Numbered from the stretch's first letter, positions 1-6,297 are shown. The stretch is 6,297 nt of DNA from DASPKW01 sp038244055 (GCA_038244055.1 JBBRTW010000429.1:1-6297), one strand, 5' to 3'. Notes: a model not told the origin generated them from the letters alone. Translations and numbers: made by a program.

Positions 1-2820
1 ACTTCACCGACTGAACCCCCCGCGATCGATGCATCAACGATCACCATTCCAGCGATGGGTGTACTGCCGGCCGAGTCGCCGCACGTTCAAGAAGGGGCAG
101 GCGAGCCGCCTCATCTTCACGAACTTCCGTCCGAACTTCCGCCGGTTCAGGAACAGCCGGTTGAATCCGCGCCCATCGAAGTGGTGGCTCTCGAAGAACG
201 GGCCGCAGACCTGCCCGCGACGGACCTGGCCGCTGAAGAACTTCCGGCCGTGGAACTGGCGGCCGAAGAGCCGACGCTCGATGACCTGCATCTTCTCGAT
301 GAGCTGACAGCCCACGAAATTCTCGCGGCCGCCGATGGGTTTGGCGAACCAGCCCCGGCCGATATTGAGCCCGAGCCGCTCATGCTGGAGGAGTTGCCGC
401 CGCTCGAGTATCTGCCGGCCGTTGAAGAAGCGGCGCTCGAAGAGCTCGAGCCGATTGAAGAGGTTCAGCTTCTCGAAGAAGACCTCGAACCTGTCACCGA
501 GATTCAGGAAGAACCGGCCGCCGCGCCTGAAGCGCCGGCCTACGCTGCCGATTCGCTGGAAGCGACCGCGCCGGCCGAACTGGCGCAGCCGGCCGAGGAT
601 CAGGGCTACACCACCGTTGCCGGCGATGAGGTGTTCGGGGTCGATCCGGGCGCGGCCGAATACGCGGCGCAACCCGGTTACAGCCAGACCTATTCCGCCG
701 AGGCGCGGCCGGCGCAGGATGCGGCGGCGTTCTACGATCCGGCGGCCGGGCAGCCCGCGCATCTGAGCGCGCCGGCGCAGGCGCAGGATGATGATGTGCT
801 GCCGCTGCTGGAGCTGGATGCGGCGGATCTGGCGCCGGCCCAGTCCGGGCGCGATCCCGATGCGCTGCTGCCGCTGGATCAGGTCGATCCCGATGCGCTG
901 GATGAAGTCGTCGAGATCGAAGACCCGTTTGGCGAAGCGCCCGCGCTGGGGGAAGCGCTGCCGCTAACGGAAGAAACGCCGATCGCGGAAGAGCCGTACC
1001 TCGCAGAAGAGCCGTCGGTTGTTGAAACATCGGCCGAGCAGGTTGTCGAATCGACCGAGCCGACGGCTGAATCGGCGCTGGATCTGGAGGAAGTCGCGCT
1101 CATCGAAGAGGAGCCCGCGTTGGAGCCGGCCGCCGCGCCGATGGAGAAGGCGGGCGAGTCGGCCGATTCCCTGAGCGATGCCGCGTTTGGCCAGCAGGTC
1201 GCGGAATTTACCGGTGCCAGCAGCGGCGAGATCGTCGAAGAACCGGCCGGGATCACGCAGACGAGCCAGGAACAACCGGAGTTCGAAACGACTCACGATA
1301 GGGCTTTGGCGGAAGGGCCGCACGATGAAAATCCGCAGGCCGAAACGCAGGCGGATGCCGGCGTTTCGACGGAGGTCGATTTGCTCGACAACCTTCCGCC
1401 GCTGGAAGATCTCGCGCCGATCGATGCCGAGGAGGAGTTGGCGGATGCGCTGACCGCGCCGGAAGAGCCTGTCGCCGAGGTGGGGGCAATGGTGTCCGAA
1501 GAGCGTGTGGCGGGGAATGAATCGGCCGCATCGGATCCTGTCGCGACAGAATACGCTGAAGCGCCGGCAATGGCTGAACAGCCCATCGCCGATGCCGAGC
1601 CGACGTGGGCCGCCGAAGCCGAAGCCGCGCATGCCGCCGAGCCGGTGCGCGGAGGAATTGGCGCGCAGTCGTTTGTGCTCTCCTCGCCGACACCGCCCGC
1701 GCTGCCGCAAATGCCCCAGCCGCACCGCCCGCCGGTTGAAGCGCAGGAGCCTTCGCATGAATTGGCGCTGGCATCGGCCATCGCGGATGATCAGCCGCCG
1801 GCCGACCAGACGCCTTCCGATTTTGGCGGCCACAACGCCTCCTTCAGCATCGGCACCGATCTGGCCAGCTATATCGGCGGGCTGCCGCTGGTGTTGCCCG
1901 AGTTGATTCCGGCCCCGCAGCAGTTCGGGCAGGCGCAGGTGGTTTTCGACGGCGCGGCCGCGGCACCAACGCACCAGGCCCGCGCCCCCCTGCCGATGGG
2001 CGAAGGTCTGGCCGATGAAGTGATGGATGCGGCCCAGGGACTGCGCGATGTCGAGCTGATGGATGACAGCGACCCGGCCGATGAGCCGGCCGCGTCGCAG
2101 CCCGCCGAGGATCTTTTCGATGAAGAGGATGCGGCCCTTTTTGCGGGCGATGGCGCGCCGGCCGATGAATGGAACATCGGCGCGGTGATGGACGATGAGC
2201 CGATCGAATCGAGCTCGCCCATCGATCCGGCGACGGCTTTGGCCGATGGTGAGGAAAACGGCCCGCAGCAGACGCCGGTGGATTCGGCCGATGGATATGT
2301 GGGCGTGACGTATGCCCTGCCGGCGCTGGCGCCGTCGGTGGAGGGGGTTTCATCCACCGTCGATGTCGATATTATCGAATCCGACTATAATGCGCCGCGG
2401 GCGCTGATGGAGGAGGAGCCGGCGGTTGCAGGATTGGAGGGCGCTGTCGCGGACTTGGGAACTGAAGCCATCGCGGAAGTGGCGACTGACGCCGCCCCGG
2501 GCGAGATGGCCGAGCTCGATGCGCATGCCGACCCGATCGATGAACTCGATCTGCTGAATGAGCTCCAGCCCGATATCGCGGCGACGACCGACGCCTCGAT
2601 CATCCAGACGCCCGATGGCGAGGCACTTTCTGAGACTGCCGCAATCTTCGACGAGGTTTCGCACGGGGAGATTCCCGCCGAGCAGCCGGCGGAGACGGCG
2701 GATGCGGCGGTCGAATCGTCCGAGCTAGAATCGGAATCAGCGGCTGAGACGGCCGAGGCTTCGGAAAGCGCTGGCCAGCTCGAGGCCCCATCACTGGACG
2801 AAAGCGTTGAACCACCCGTT
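1..2820 (+). other. Acidic, Pro/Ala/Glu-rich, probably disordered N-terminal region of the large protein
   Basis: This part of the large gene encodes mostly Ala, Glu, Pro, Asp, Leu and Val, with very few basic residues. From residue 1 to 1013 there is a single lysine (K365) and no cysteine. No known fold or catalytic motif is recognisable. Short amphipathic acidic/leucine motifs recur at wide spacing: LDDLHLLDELT (75-85), EVDLLDNLPPL (440-450) and IDELDLLNELQ (828-838). LEELPPLEYLP (111-121) and LDNLPPLEDLAP (444-455) form a related pair. Such spacing suits linear binding motifs in a disordered chain, but that is inference. Its side of the membrane depends on whether the hydrophobic stretch at 980-1002 crosses the membrane. 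Confidence 0.8.
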
Positions 2821-5607
2821 GATCCTTTCGCGGGCGCGGCTGCTGATCCGTTCGCCGGCGCGGCGGCCGATCCATTCGCGGGCGCGCCGGCCGATCCATT
2901 CGCGGGCGCTCCGGCCGATCCATTCGCGGGCGCTCCCGCGGGCGATTCTCCGGCCATTCCCGCCAGTGCGCCGGCCGCCGCGAGCACCGGGTTCTCTCTC
3001 AGTGGGCTTGGCCTGGCGGGCGCGGGCGCTGTCGCCGCTGGGGCCGCATTCGCCGCCGCGACACCGCGTCCGGCTTCGAATCGCCCGGTTTCCAAGATGC
3101 GCCGCGCCACGCAGCCGACCGGGGACGATGCCGCGCAGACGGCTGAGGATGTGACATTCGGCGCGGGCCCTGATGCACTGGATTCCAATGCGCCAGCCGC
3201 GCCTTTCGGCGGCGTGCAGGGCGTGCGGCAGATCGATGTTTTCGCGCAGACCGCGCTGGGCCCGGCCGATTCGGTCTTCGGCGAGGAACTGGCCAAGGAT
3301 CTGCCCGCGCCGTCCAAGCGCACGGGCGTCAACCGTACTCCGCGCGGAAATGGCGACGCTCCGGCCGCCGCGCCGGCGCGGCGACAGCCTCTGCAGCGCG
3401 CCGTGGTGCCACCGCGCCTGGGCGTATTGGGCGCGGGTCAGCTTGCGACCGAGATCGAGCCGCCCATCCCGCAATATTCGGGCGCGCCGCCGCGCGTTGC
3501 CGTCGCGGTGGCCGAGCCGGCGCAGCGCAGCAATGTCGGCAAGACGATCGTCATCCTCATCGTGATGGTTTTGCTCATGGGGGCGGCCGCCGCGGGCATC
3601 TGGTACTACATCAAGCCCAGGCTCACGGTCGAAGGCACGCTCCGCTTCAATAATCTGTCGGCCCTGACGCAGTATCAGCGCGAGGCTTTCGCGGCCGAGC
3701 AGCGCGGCAAGTTCAACAGCCAGCAGGTGCGCATCGGCGCGATCGCCAATCTGCAGTCGCAGGGCGTTTCGGCGGGGTTCGTCGAGAAGCCCGAGGAATT
3801 CGGCCGGGCCACCGCGGAATTTATCGATGACCGCCCCGATGCGCTGATCGTCCGCTACACCGGCGGCGACACGCGCGATGCCGATCGTTTGTACGCCGTG
3901 CTCCTGGCCCTCTTCCAGGAAAATGCCGGGACCAAGGATCGGGCCATCCGCCTCAACAGCGAGATCGCCTCGCTCAAGGCGAAGATCGATGAGGCCAAGG
4001 CGATGGAGGCCCGCCGCGCGGAGATGCGCAAGCTGGTCGATTCCGGCGAGACCGACAGCCAGATTCGCCAGCTCGAGGAAAAGGCCCGCGAGGCGGAGCT
4101 GCAATACGATCTGGCGACCGCCAACGTCAAGAACGCGGCCATTGAAGTGCGCAGCGCGGAGGAGCAGGCGCCCCAGGCGGTCGCGCCGGGCGTCAATCCA
4201 CCGGCCGATATCGAGCTGGCCAAACTGCAGAAAGAGCTCGAAGACACGGTGGACCGGCTGGCGGCGGTGCGTCATTCGGCCTCTGAAGAAGCCGATGCCA
4301 AGCGCAAGGCGCTGGATCAGGCGGTGGAGCTTTTTCAGCAGGCGGCGGCGGGAATCGCCAAGGAGAATCCGGAATTGAGCCAGTATGTGACGGCCGTGCA
4401 GCAGTTGCAGGATCGCACGCACAAGCTGGCCGGGGATTTGATCGAAGTGCAGCAGCAGAACGCGCGGCGGCTCTCGCAGCTTAAGAAAGAGCTCGATGAG
4501 GATGTGCAGACTCAGCGGAATGAGATTTGGGATCACGATGATTCGCTGGGGCAGCTTCGCAAGAGTTTCGAGGTCGCCAATCGCAAGCTTAATCTGGCCA
4601 GAGATCCCCAGTCGGGCCTGGCTCCCGATTCGGAAGAGATAACAAAGCAGGTCGCCGAAGTGGCGGCGCTGCAGGTGAAAATTGAGGCGCGCAAATCGGA
4701 GATCGGAAATAATCCCGTGATCGAAAAGATTCGCGCCAGCATCGAAGAGCTCATCAAGGTCACCCAGGAGCGCCTGGATACCGATCGCCGGCGCATCGAA
4801 GCCGAGATCAAGGCGCAGGAGCAGGGATTCGCGCGCAGCGGGATGGTCGAGAAACTCCCCGAATCGCAGCGGAAACTGGCCGAGGCGCTCAAGGCCAAGC
4901 AGGATCAGATCAGCGACCTGCGCCGGCAATACGCGGCGGCGCTGGATAAGAAGACGGCCGAGGCCAACGCGGCGGTTCGCGATCTGGAAACGCGTGTGAC
5001 CAGGGTCACCGCGCAGGTGGATGAGCGCAAGCGCATCCTCATCTCCGAAGGCCCGAAGAAACTCAGCGCCCAGCAGCAGGCGGCGCTGGATCAGAAGCGG
5101 CAGGCGCTCAAATCGGCCGAGGAACAGGCGACTAATGCCCGCAAGCTTTATCTGGAGCGGAATAAGGCGCTGACCAGCGCCAATGCCCGTCGGGATGACC
5201 TGGCGGCCGCGCGGCAGAATCTCGAAGCGCTGGAACAGACCCAGCCCAGCCGCGCGGAAGAGATCAAGCAGCAGGAGATCACGCTGGCCGATCGCCAGGA
5301 TCAGCTCCGCAAGATCGTCACGCCGATCGAGCCGCGCCGTGGCGAAGTGAGCATCGTCGAGCGCAAGGATGATCGCTGGACGTACATGGCCGTCTCGATC
5401 ATGGGTTTGGGGCTGGTCTTCAGCATCCTGGCGGTCGTCACCGCGATGAGCGGCCACCGCCAGCGCCCGATGCGCTACGCCCAGCCGGAGATGCCCGAGC
5501 CCGAATCGGCGGATGTTTTCTCCACGCCCAGCGCCGATGCGGGCCCGCTGGCGCTCAATGAGATCGGCACGCCGAGAACGGCCAGGGCGGCGCGGAAGGC
5601 GCGGTAA
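1..5607 (+). CDS. Giant acidic, coiled-coil membrane protein with Wzz/GumC-like (polysaccharide co-polymerase-like) C-terminal half; 5' partial
   Basis: The frame is open from base 1 to the TAA at 5605-5607. The first ATG (55) has no Shine-Dalgarno sequence, and the codons before it (TSPTEPPAID...) have the same acidic/Pro-rich character, so the true start is probably upstream of the window. Counting from that ATG: residues 1-922 are acidic and Pro/Ala/Glu-rich; 923-962 are five tandem octapeptides; 980-1002 are Gly/Ala-rich and hydrophobic; 1003-1162 are a basic Pro-rich linker; 1163-1186 are a strong membrane helix. Residues 1187-1292 form a compact segment and 1294-1750 a coiled coil. TPIEPRRGE (1756-1764) precedes a second helix at 1776-1799, then an Arg-rich tail. 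Two helices flanking a coiled coil is the layout of Wzz/GumC chain-length proteins, but there is no Walker A or tyrosine-kinase domain. There is no cysteine in the visible protein. The gene itself is certain; a role in surface polysaccharide assembly is inferred from layout. A structural scaffold is the main alternative. Confidence 0.85.
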   Translation, partial: TSPTEPPAIDASTITIPAMGVLPAESPHVQEGAGEPPHLHELPSELPPVQEQPVESAPIEVVALEERAADLPATDLAAEELPAVELAAEEPTLDDLHLLDELTAHEILAAADGFGEPAPADIEPEPLMLEELPPLEYLPAVEEAALEELEPIEEVQLLEEDLEPVTEIQEEPAAAPEAPAYAADSLEATAPAELAQPAEDQGYTTVAGDEVFGVDPGAAEYAAQPGYSQTYSAEARPAQDAAAFYDPAAGQPAHLSAPAQAQDDDVLPLLELDAADLAPAQSGRDPDALLPLDQVDPDALDEVVEIEDPFGEAPALGEALPLTEETPIAEEPYLAEEPSVVETSAEQVVESTEPTAESALDLEEVALIEEEPALEPAAAPMEKAGESADSLSDAAFGQQVAEFTGASSGEIVEEPAGITQTSQEQPEFETTHDRALAEGPHDENPQAETQADAGVSTEVDLLDNLPPLEDLAPIDAEEELADALTAPEEPVAEVGAMVSEERVAGNESAASDPVATEYAEAPAMAEQPIADAEPTWAAEAEAAHAAEPVRGGIGAQSFVLSSPTPPALPQMPQPHRPPVEAQEPSHELALASAIADDQPPADQTPSDFGGHNASFSIGTDLASYIGGLPLVLPELIPAPQQFGQAQVVFDGAAAAPTHQARAPLPMGEGLADEVMDAAQGLRDVELMDDSDPADEPAASQPAEDLFDEEDAALFAGDGAPADEWNIGAVMDDEPIESSSPIDPATALADGEENGPQQTPVDSADGYVGVTYALPALAPSVEGVSSTVDVDIIESDYNAPRALMEEEPAVAGLEGAVADLGTEAIAEVATDAAPGEMAELDAHADPIDELDLLNELQPDIAATTDASIIQTPDGEALSETAAIFDEVSHGEIPAEQPAETADAAVESSELESESAAETAEASESAGQLEAPSLDESVEPPVDPFAGAAADPFAGAAADPFAGAPADPFAGAPADPFAGAPAGDSPAIPASAPAAASTGFSLSGLGLAGAGAVAAGAAFAAATPRPASNRPVSKMRRATQPTGDDAAQTAEDVTFGAGPDALDSNAPAAPFGGVQGVRQIDVFAQTALGPADSVFGEELAKDLPAPSKRTGVNRTPRGNGDAPAAAPARRQPLQRAVVPPRLGVLGAGQLATEIEPPIPQYSGAPPRVAVAVAEPAQRSNVGKTIVILIVMVLLMGAAAAGIWYYIKPRLTVEGTLRFNNLSALTQYQREAFAAEQRGKFNSQQVRIGAIANLQSQGVSAGFVEKPEEFGRATAEFIDDRPDALIVRYTGGDTRDADRLYAVLLALFQENAGTKDRAIRLNSEIASLKAKIDEAKAMEARRAEMRKLVDSGETDSQIRQLEEKAREAELQYDLATANVKNAAIEVRSAEEQAPQAVAPGVNPPADIELAKLQKELEDTVDRLAAVRHSASEEADAKRKALDQAVELFQQAAAGIAKENPELSQYVTAVQQLQDRTHKLAGDLIEVQQQNARRLSQLKKELDEDVQTQRNEIWDHDDSLGQLRKSFEVANRKLNLARDPQSGLAPDSEEITKQVAEVAALQVKIEARKSEIGNNPVIEKIRASIEELIKVTQERLDTDRRRIEAEIKAQEQGFARSGMVEKLPESQRKLAEALKAKQDQISDLRRQYAAALDKKTAEANAAVRDLETRVTRVTAQVDERKRILISEGPKKLSAQQQAALDQKRQALKSAEEQATNARKLYLERNKALTSANARRDDLAAARQNLEALEQTQPSRAEEIKQQEITLADRQDQLRKIVTPIEPRRGEVSIVERKDDRWTYMAVSIMGLGLVFSILAVVTAMSGHRQRPMRYAQPEMPEPESADVFSTPSADAGPLALNEIGTPRTARAARKAR
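2821..2940 (+). repeat. Five in-frame 24-bp tandem repeats encoding DPFAGA(A/P)A
   Basis: Five contiguous 24-base units start at 2821, 2845, 2869, 2893 and 2917. They encode DPFAGAAA twice and then DPFAGAPA three times (residues 923-962). The last three units share their first 17 bases (gatccattcgcgggcgc) and differ only near the end. The first two differ at wobble positions and have Ala in place of Pro, which suggests that units 3-5 are the more recent duplications. The period is a multiple of three, so copy number can change without a frameshift. A related single copy, DPFGEAPA, is encoded at 922-945 (residues 290-297). The array joins the acidic region to the hydrophobic Gly/Ala stretch. 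Confidence 0.95.
2992..3060 (+). other. Gly/Ala-rich hydrophobic stretch, possible additional membrane segment
   Basis: Residues 980-1002 of the large protein (starting FSLSGLGLAGAG and ending AAFAAA) carry no charge and are followed by an Arg/Lys-rich segment (TPRP...NRPVSKMRR). The length fits one membrane crossing and several small-xxx-small spacings are present. Hydrophobicity is moderate because most residues are Gly or Ala, so it could instead be a flexible or buried segment. If it does cross the membrane, the positive-inside rule would put the basic linker in the cytoplasm and the acidic N-terminal region outside. Confidence 0.4.
3541..5451 (+). other. Wzz/GumC-like membrane module: TM helix, small domain, long coiled coil, Pro motif, TM helix
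   Basis: The module starts with a strong helix (KTIVILIVMVLLMGAAAAGIW, then YYI; residues 1163-1186). Next comes LTVEGTLRFNN, a segment with a SQQVRIGAIANLQS stretch, and DALIVRYTGGDTRDADRLYA (1262-1281). In Wzz-type proteins the equivalent order is a beta strand after TM1, a short helix region, then a strand followed by D-x-x-x-A-D/x and a helix; the resemblance is by pattern, not alignment. Heptad-rich Glu/Lys/Arg/Gln/Ala sequence follows (about 1294-1750), broken by a Pro/Gly patch near 1375-1385 (APQAVAPGVNPPAD). TPIEPRRGE sits just before the second helix (1776-1799), as the Pro-rich motif does in that family. The coiled coil should be periplasmic with both ends cytoplasmic. It is longer than in ordinary Wzz proteins and nearer to GumC-type or structural coiled-coil proteins. 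Confidence 0.6.
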
Positions 5608-5639
5608 TTCGCGCGGCTCGTCCGGGCGGCACACCAACG

Positions 5640-5659
5640 GGTAACGGTTACGGTACACT
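5640..5659 (+). promoter_or_regulatory. Three tandem GGT-type hexamers and a weak -10-like box upstream of the cupin gene
   Basis: The gap between the two genes contains GGTAAC, GGTTAC and GGTACA in direct succession (5640-5657). The first two also make a short dyad, GTAAC-G-GTTAC (5641-5651). TACACT at 5654-5659 matches four of six positions of the sigma-70 -10 consensus and lies 28 bases before the start codon. No -35 box is visible at the usual distance. It could be a promoter with an operator site, but the evidence is weak. Confidence 0.25.
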
Positions 5660-5674
5660 GGAGTTTGACGAACC

Positions 5675-5680
5675 AAGGAG
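5675..5680 (+). promoter_or_regulatory. Ribosome-binding site of the cupin gene
   Basis: AAGGAG lies seven bases before the ATG at 5688. This is a strong Shine-Dalgarno match at good spacing and fixes the start of the cupin gene. The large gene shows no comparable site before its first in-window ATG. Confidence 0.85.
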
Positions 5681-5687
5681 CCTTCGA

Positions 5688-6152
5688 ATGCCCGCACCCG
5701 CCACCAGCCGCTTAGGCCAACTCCGCCACGGACCGGGCGGCGGCCGCTATCGCATCATCGCCACCGCCGACTCCACGAATAACACCCTCTTCGCCATCGA
5801 GAACATCGAACCCCCGGGCGGCGGCACGCCCCTGCACTGCCACTCGCGCGAGGATGAATTCTTCCACGTCGTCGAAGGGCAACTCACGTTGTTCGTCGAC
5901 GGCAAAACCATCACCCTCAGCGCCGGCCAATCCCTCTTCGCTCCCCGCGACATCCCGCACGCATTCAAGAATTGCTCGGCAAGCCCCGTCAAATTCCTCG
6001 TTTTCTGCACCCCGCCCAATATCGAGCCCTTCTTCGACTACGGCCTGCCCCTGGCCAGCGGCGGCGCGCCTTCCGATGAGGAACTGATCCAGCGAATCAT
6101 GGCGCTTGCTCCGCAATTCGAACTTCGAATTCTTGGGCCGTCGCCGCTGTGA
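5688..6152 (+). CDS. Small single-domain cupin protein with complete metal-binding motifs
   Basis: The 154-residue product is a single cupin beta-barrel of the Cupin_2 type with no signal peptide or membrane segment, so it is probably cytoplasmic. Cupin motif 1 is complete: G44, H50, H52, E57 and G64 follow the G(X)5HXH(X)4E(X)6G pattern. Motif 2 is G80, P86, H91 and N95, with Asp88 where Gly is usual. H50, H52, E57 and H91 are the expected metal ligands, probably for Fe, Mn, Zn or a similar ion. The C-terminal segment after FFDYG (115-119) is a short helix-prone extension. Proteins of this general form include quercetinase-like dioxygenases, isomerases and simple ligand-binding proteins, and the substrate cannot be read from the sequence. 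The gene lies 80 bases after the large gene on the same strand. Co-transcription is possible, but the gap carries candidate promoter elements. Confidence 0.9.
   Translation: MPAPATSRLGQLRHGPGGGRYRIIATADSTNNTLFAIENIEPPGGGTPLHCHSREDEFFHVVEGQLTLFVDGKTITLSAGQSLFAPRDIPHAFKNCSASPVKFLVFCTPPNIEPFFDYGLPLASGGAPSDEELIQRIMALAPQFELRILGPSPL
6115..6131. repeat. 17-base near-perfect palindrome at the 3' end of the cupin gene
   Basis: AATTCGAA and TTCGAATT are perfect complements separated by one base (6123). The site is inside the coding sequence, with 18 bases between it and the stop codon. A one-base spacer suits a protein-binding dyad better than an RNA hairpin, and no T-run follows, so it is not a typical terminator. 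It may be chance. Confidence 0.35.
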
Positions 6153-6209
6153 TCGTGCGCGGGTTGAGAATTGCGGCCGGAATGATCGGCGACTGAATGA
6201 TCGTGCGCG
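6150..6209. repeat. 12-base direct repeat downstream of the cupin gene
   Basis: TGATCGTGCGCG occurs at 6150-6161, where it begins with the cupin stop codon, and again at 6198-6209. The copies start 48 bases apart, and the DNA between them has no clear gene. It could mark a small duplication or a repeat-flanked element. I see no matching transposase or integrase. Confidence 0.4.
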
Positions 6210-6237
6210 ATTTGGCGCTGCTCGAAATCGACGCCAT

Positions 6238-6297
6238 CCGGGACGGCAGCTCTGGTCGCTGTCGCTCCCGGCGCTCTGTCCCGGCTTGTCCAGAGAC
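6238..6297. repeat. Clustered short inverted repeats at the right edge, element probably cut by the window
   Basis: CCGGGAC (6238-6244) is complementary to GTCCCGG (6278-6284), and CTCTGG (6250-6255) to CCAGAG (6290-6295). The two pairs interleave rather than nest, with the same 12-base offset on both sides. GCTCTG also occurs twice directly (6249 and 6273), as does TCCCGG (6266 and 6279). No T-run is present before the window ends. This could be part of a dispersed intergenic repeat or a folded RNA region. Confidence 0.35.

Noticed and set aside
55..57. ATG as the true start of the large gene
   Set aside because: There is no Shine-Dalgarno sequence, and the frame is open to the window edge with the same composition, so it is kept as 5' partial.
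34..762. A 242-codon minus-strand frame and a series of similar overlapping frames up to about 3332
   Set aside because: They are Arg/Pro/Ser-rich shadows of the plus-strand acidic region with no ribosome-binding sites or domains.
55..2820. Many CCGGCC/CGGCCG palindromes as a possible site array
   Set aside because: They are explained by frequent Pro-Ala and Ala-Glu codon pairs using the preferred GC-rich codons.
2821..2940. CRISPR-like array
   Set aside because: The 24-base units are contiguous, without spacers, and keep the reading frame, so they are coding tandem repeats.
5452..5607. A C-terminal tyrosine-kinase domain, as in many GumC/Wzc proteins
   Set aside because: Only about 50 residues follow TM2, with no Walker A motif and no tyrosine cluster.
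5608..5687. Rho-independent terminator after the large gene
   Set aside because: No stable GC hairpin followed by a T-run is present in the gap.
2791..5697. A 968-codon open frame on the minus strand
   Set aside because: It lies almost entirely opposite the large gene, and its product is dominated by Arg, Leu, Gly and His without recognisable domains. Long antisense frames are expected opposite GC-rich coding sequence. The plus-strand frame has clear membrane helices and heptads.
6197..6297. Possible start of a plus-strand gene at ATG 6197 (MIVRDLALLEIDAIRDG...)
   Set aside because: No ribosome-binding site is visible, the frame is only 33 codons before the window ends, and the DNA is repeat-rich. 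More right-hand sequence would decide it.
6097..6297. Minus-strand open frame entering from the right edge and overlapping the cupin 3' end
   Set aside because: It gives 66 residues of Arg/Ser/Ala-rich sequence with no recognisable domain and overlaps a well-supported gene by 56 bases. A convergent gene end cannot be ruled out.

Overview
The window is GC-rich bacterial DNA holding one very large reading frame (1-5607, open at the left edge), a short gap with its own regulatory signals, one small cupin gene (5688-6152), and 145 bases of downstream DNA with short repeats. There is no rRNA, tRNA, CRISPR array, transposase or phage gene. The organism cannot be fixed from this sequence. High GC, a giant Pro/Ala/Glu-rich protein and a coiled-coil membrane scaffold would fit Planctomycetota or a related group, but that is a weak inference.

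The large gene encodes at least 1,868 residues in the window. Residue numbers below count from the ATG at 55, although the frame is open back to base 1 and the true start probably lies outside. Its parts in order are: about 920 residues of acidic, Pro/Ala/Glu-rich, nearly lysine-free sequence; five tandem eight-residue DPFAGA(A/P)A units; a Gly/Ala-rich hydrophobic stretch (980-1002); a basic Pro-rich linker (1003-1162); a clear membrane helix (1163-1186); a small alpha/beta-like segment followed by about 450 residues of coiled coil; a Pro-containing motif; a second clear membrane helix (1776-1799); and a tail of about 50 residues. The part from the first clear helix onward has the layout of polysaccharide co-polymerase (Wzz/GumC-type) chain-length proteins, without the C-terminal tyrosine kinase. 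The huge acidic front half is the unusual part, and I recognise no catalytic domain in it.

The cupin gene has a good ribosome-binding site and complete metal-binding cupin motifs. It follows after 80 bases containing three tandem GGT-type hexamers and a weak -10-like box, so it may be transcribed on its own. No functional link between the two genes can be shown from sequence.

The most interesting item is the combination of a co-polymerase-like periplasmic coiled-coil module with a >1,100-residue disordered acidic region carrying repeated short motifs. This could be a membrane-anchored scaffold or an atypical polysaccharide-export regulator.
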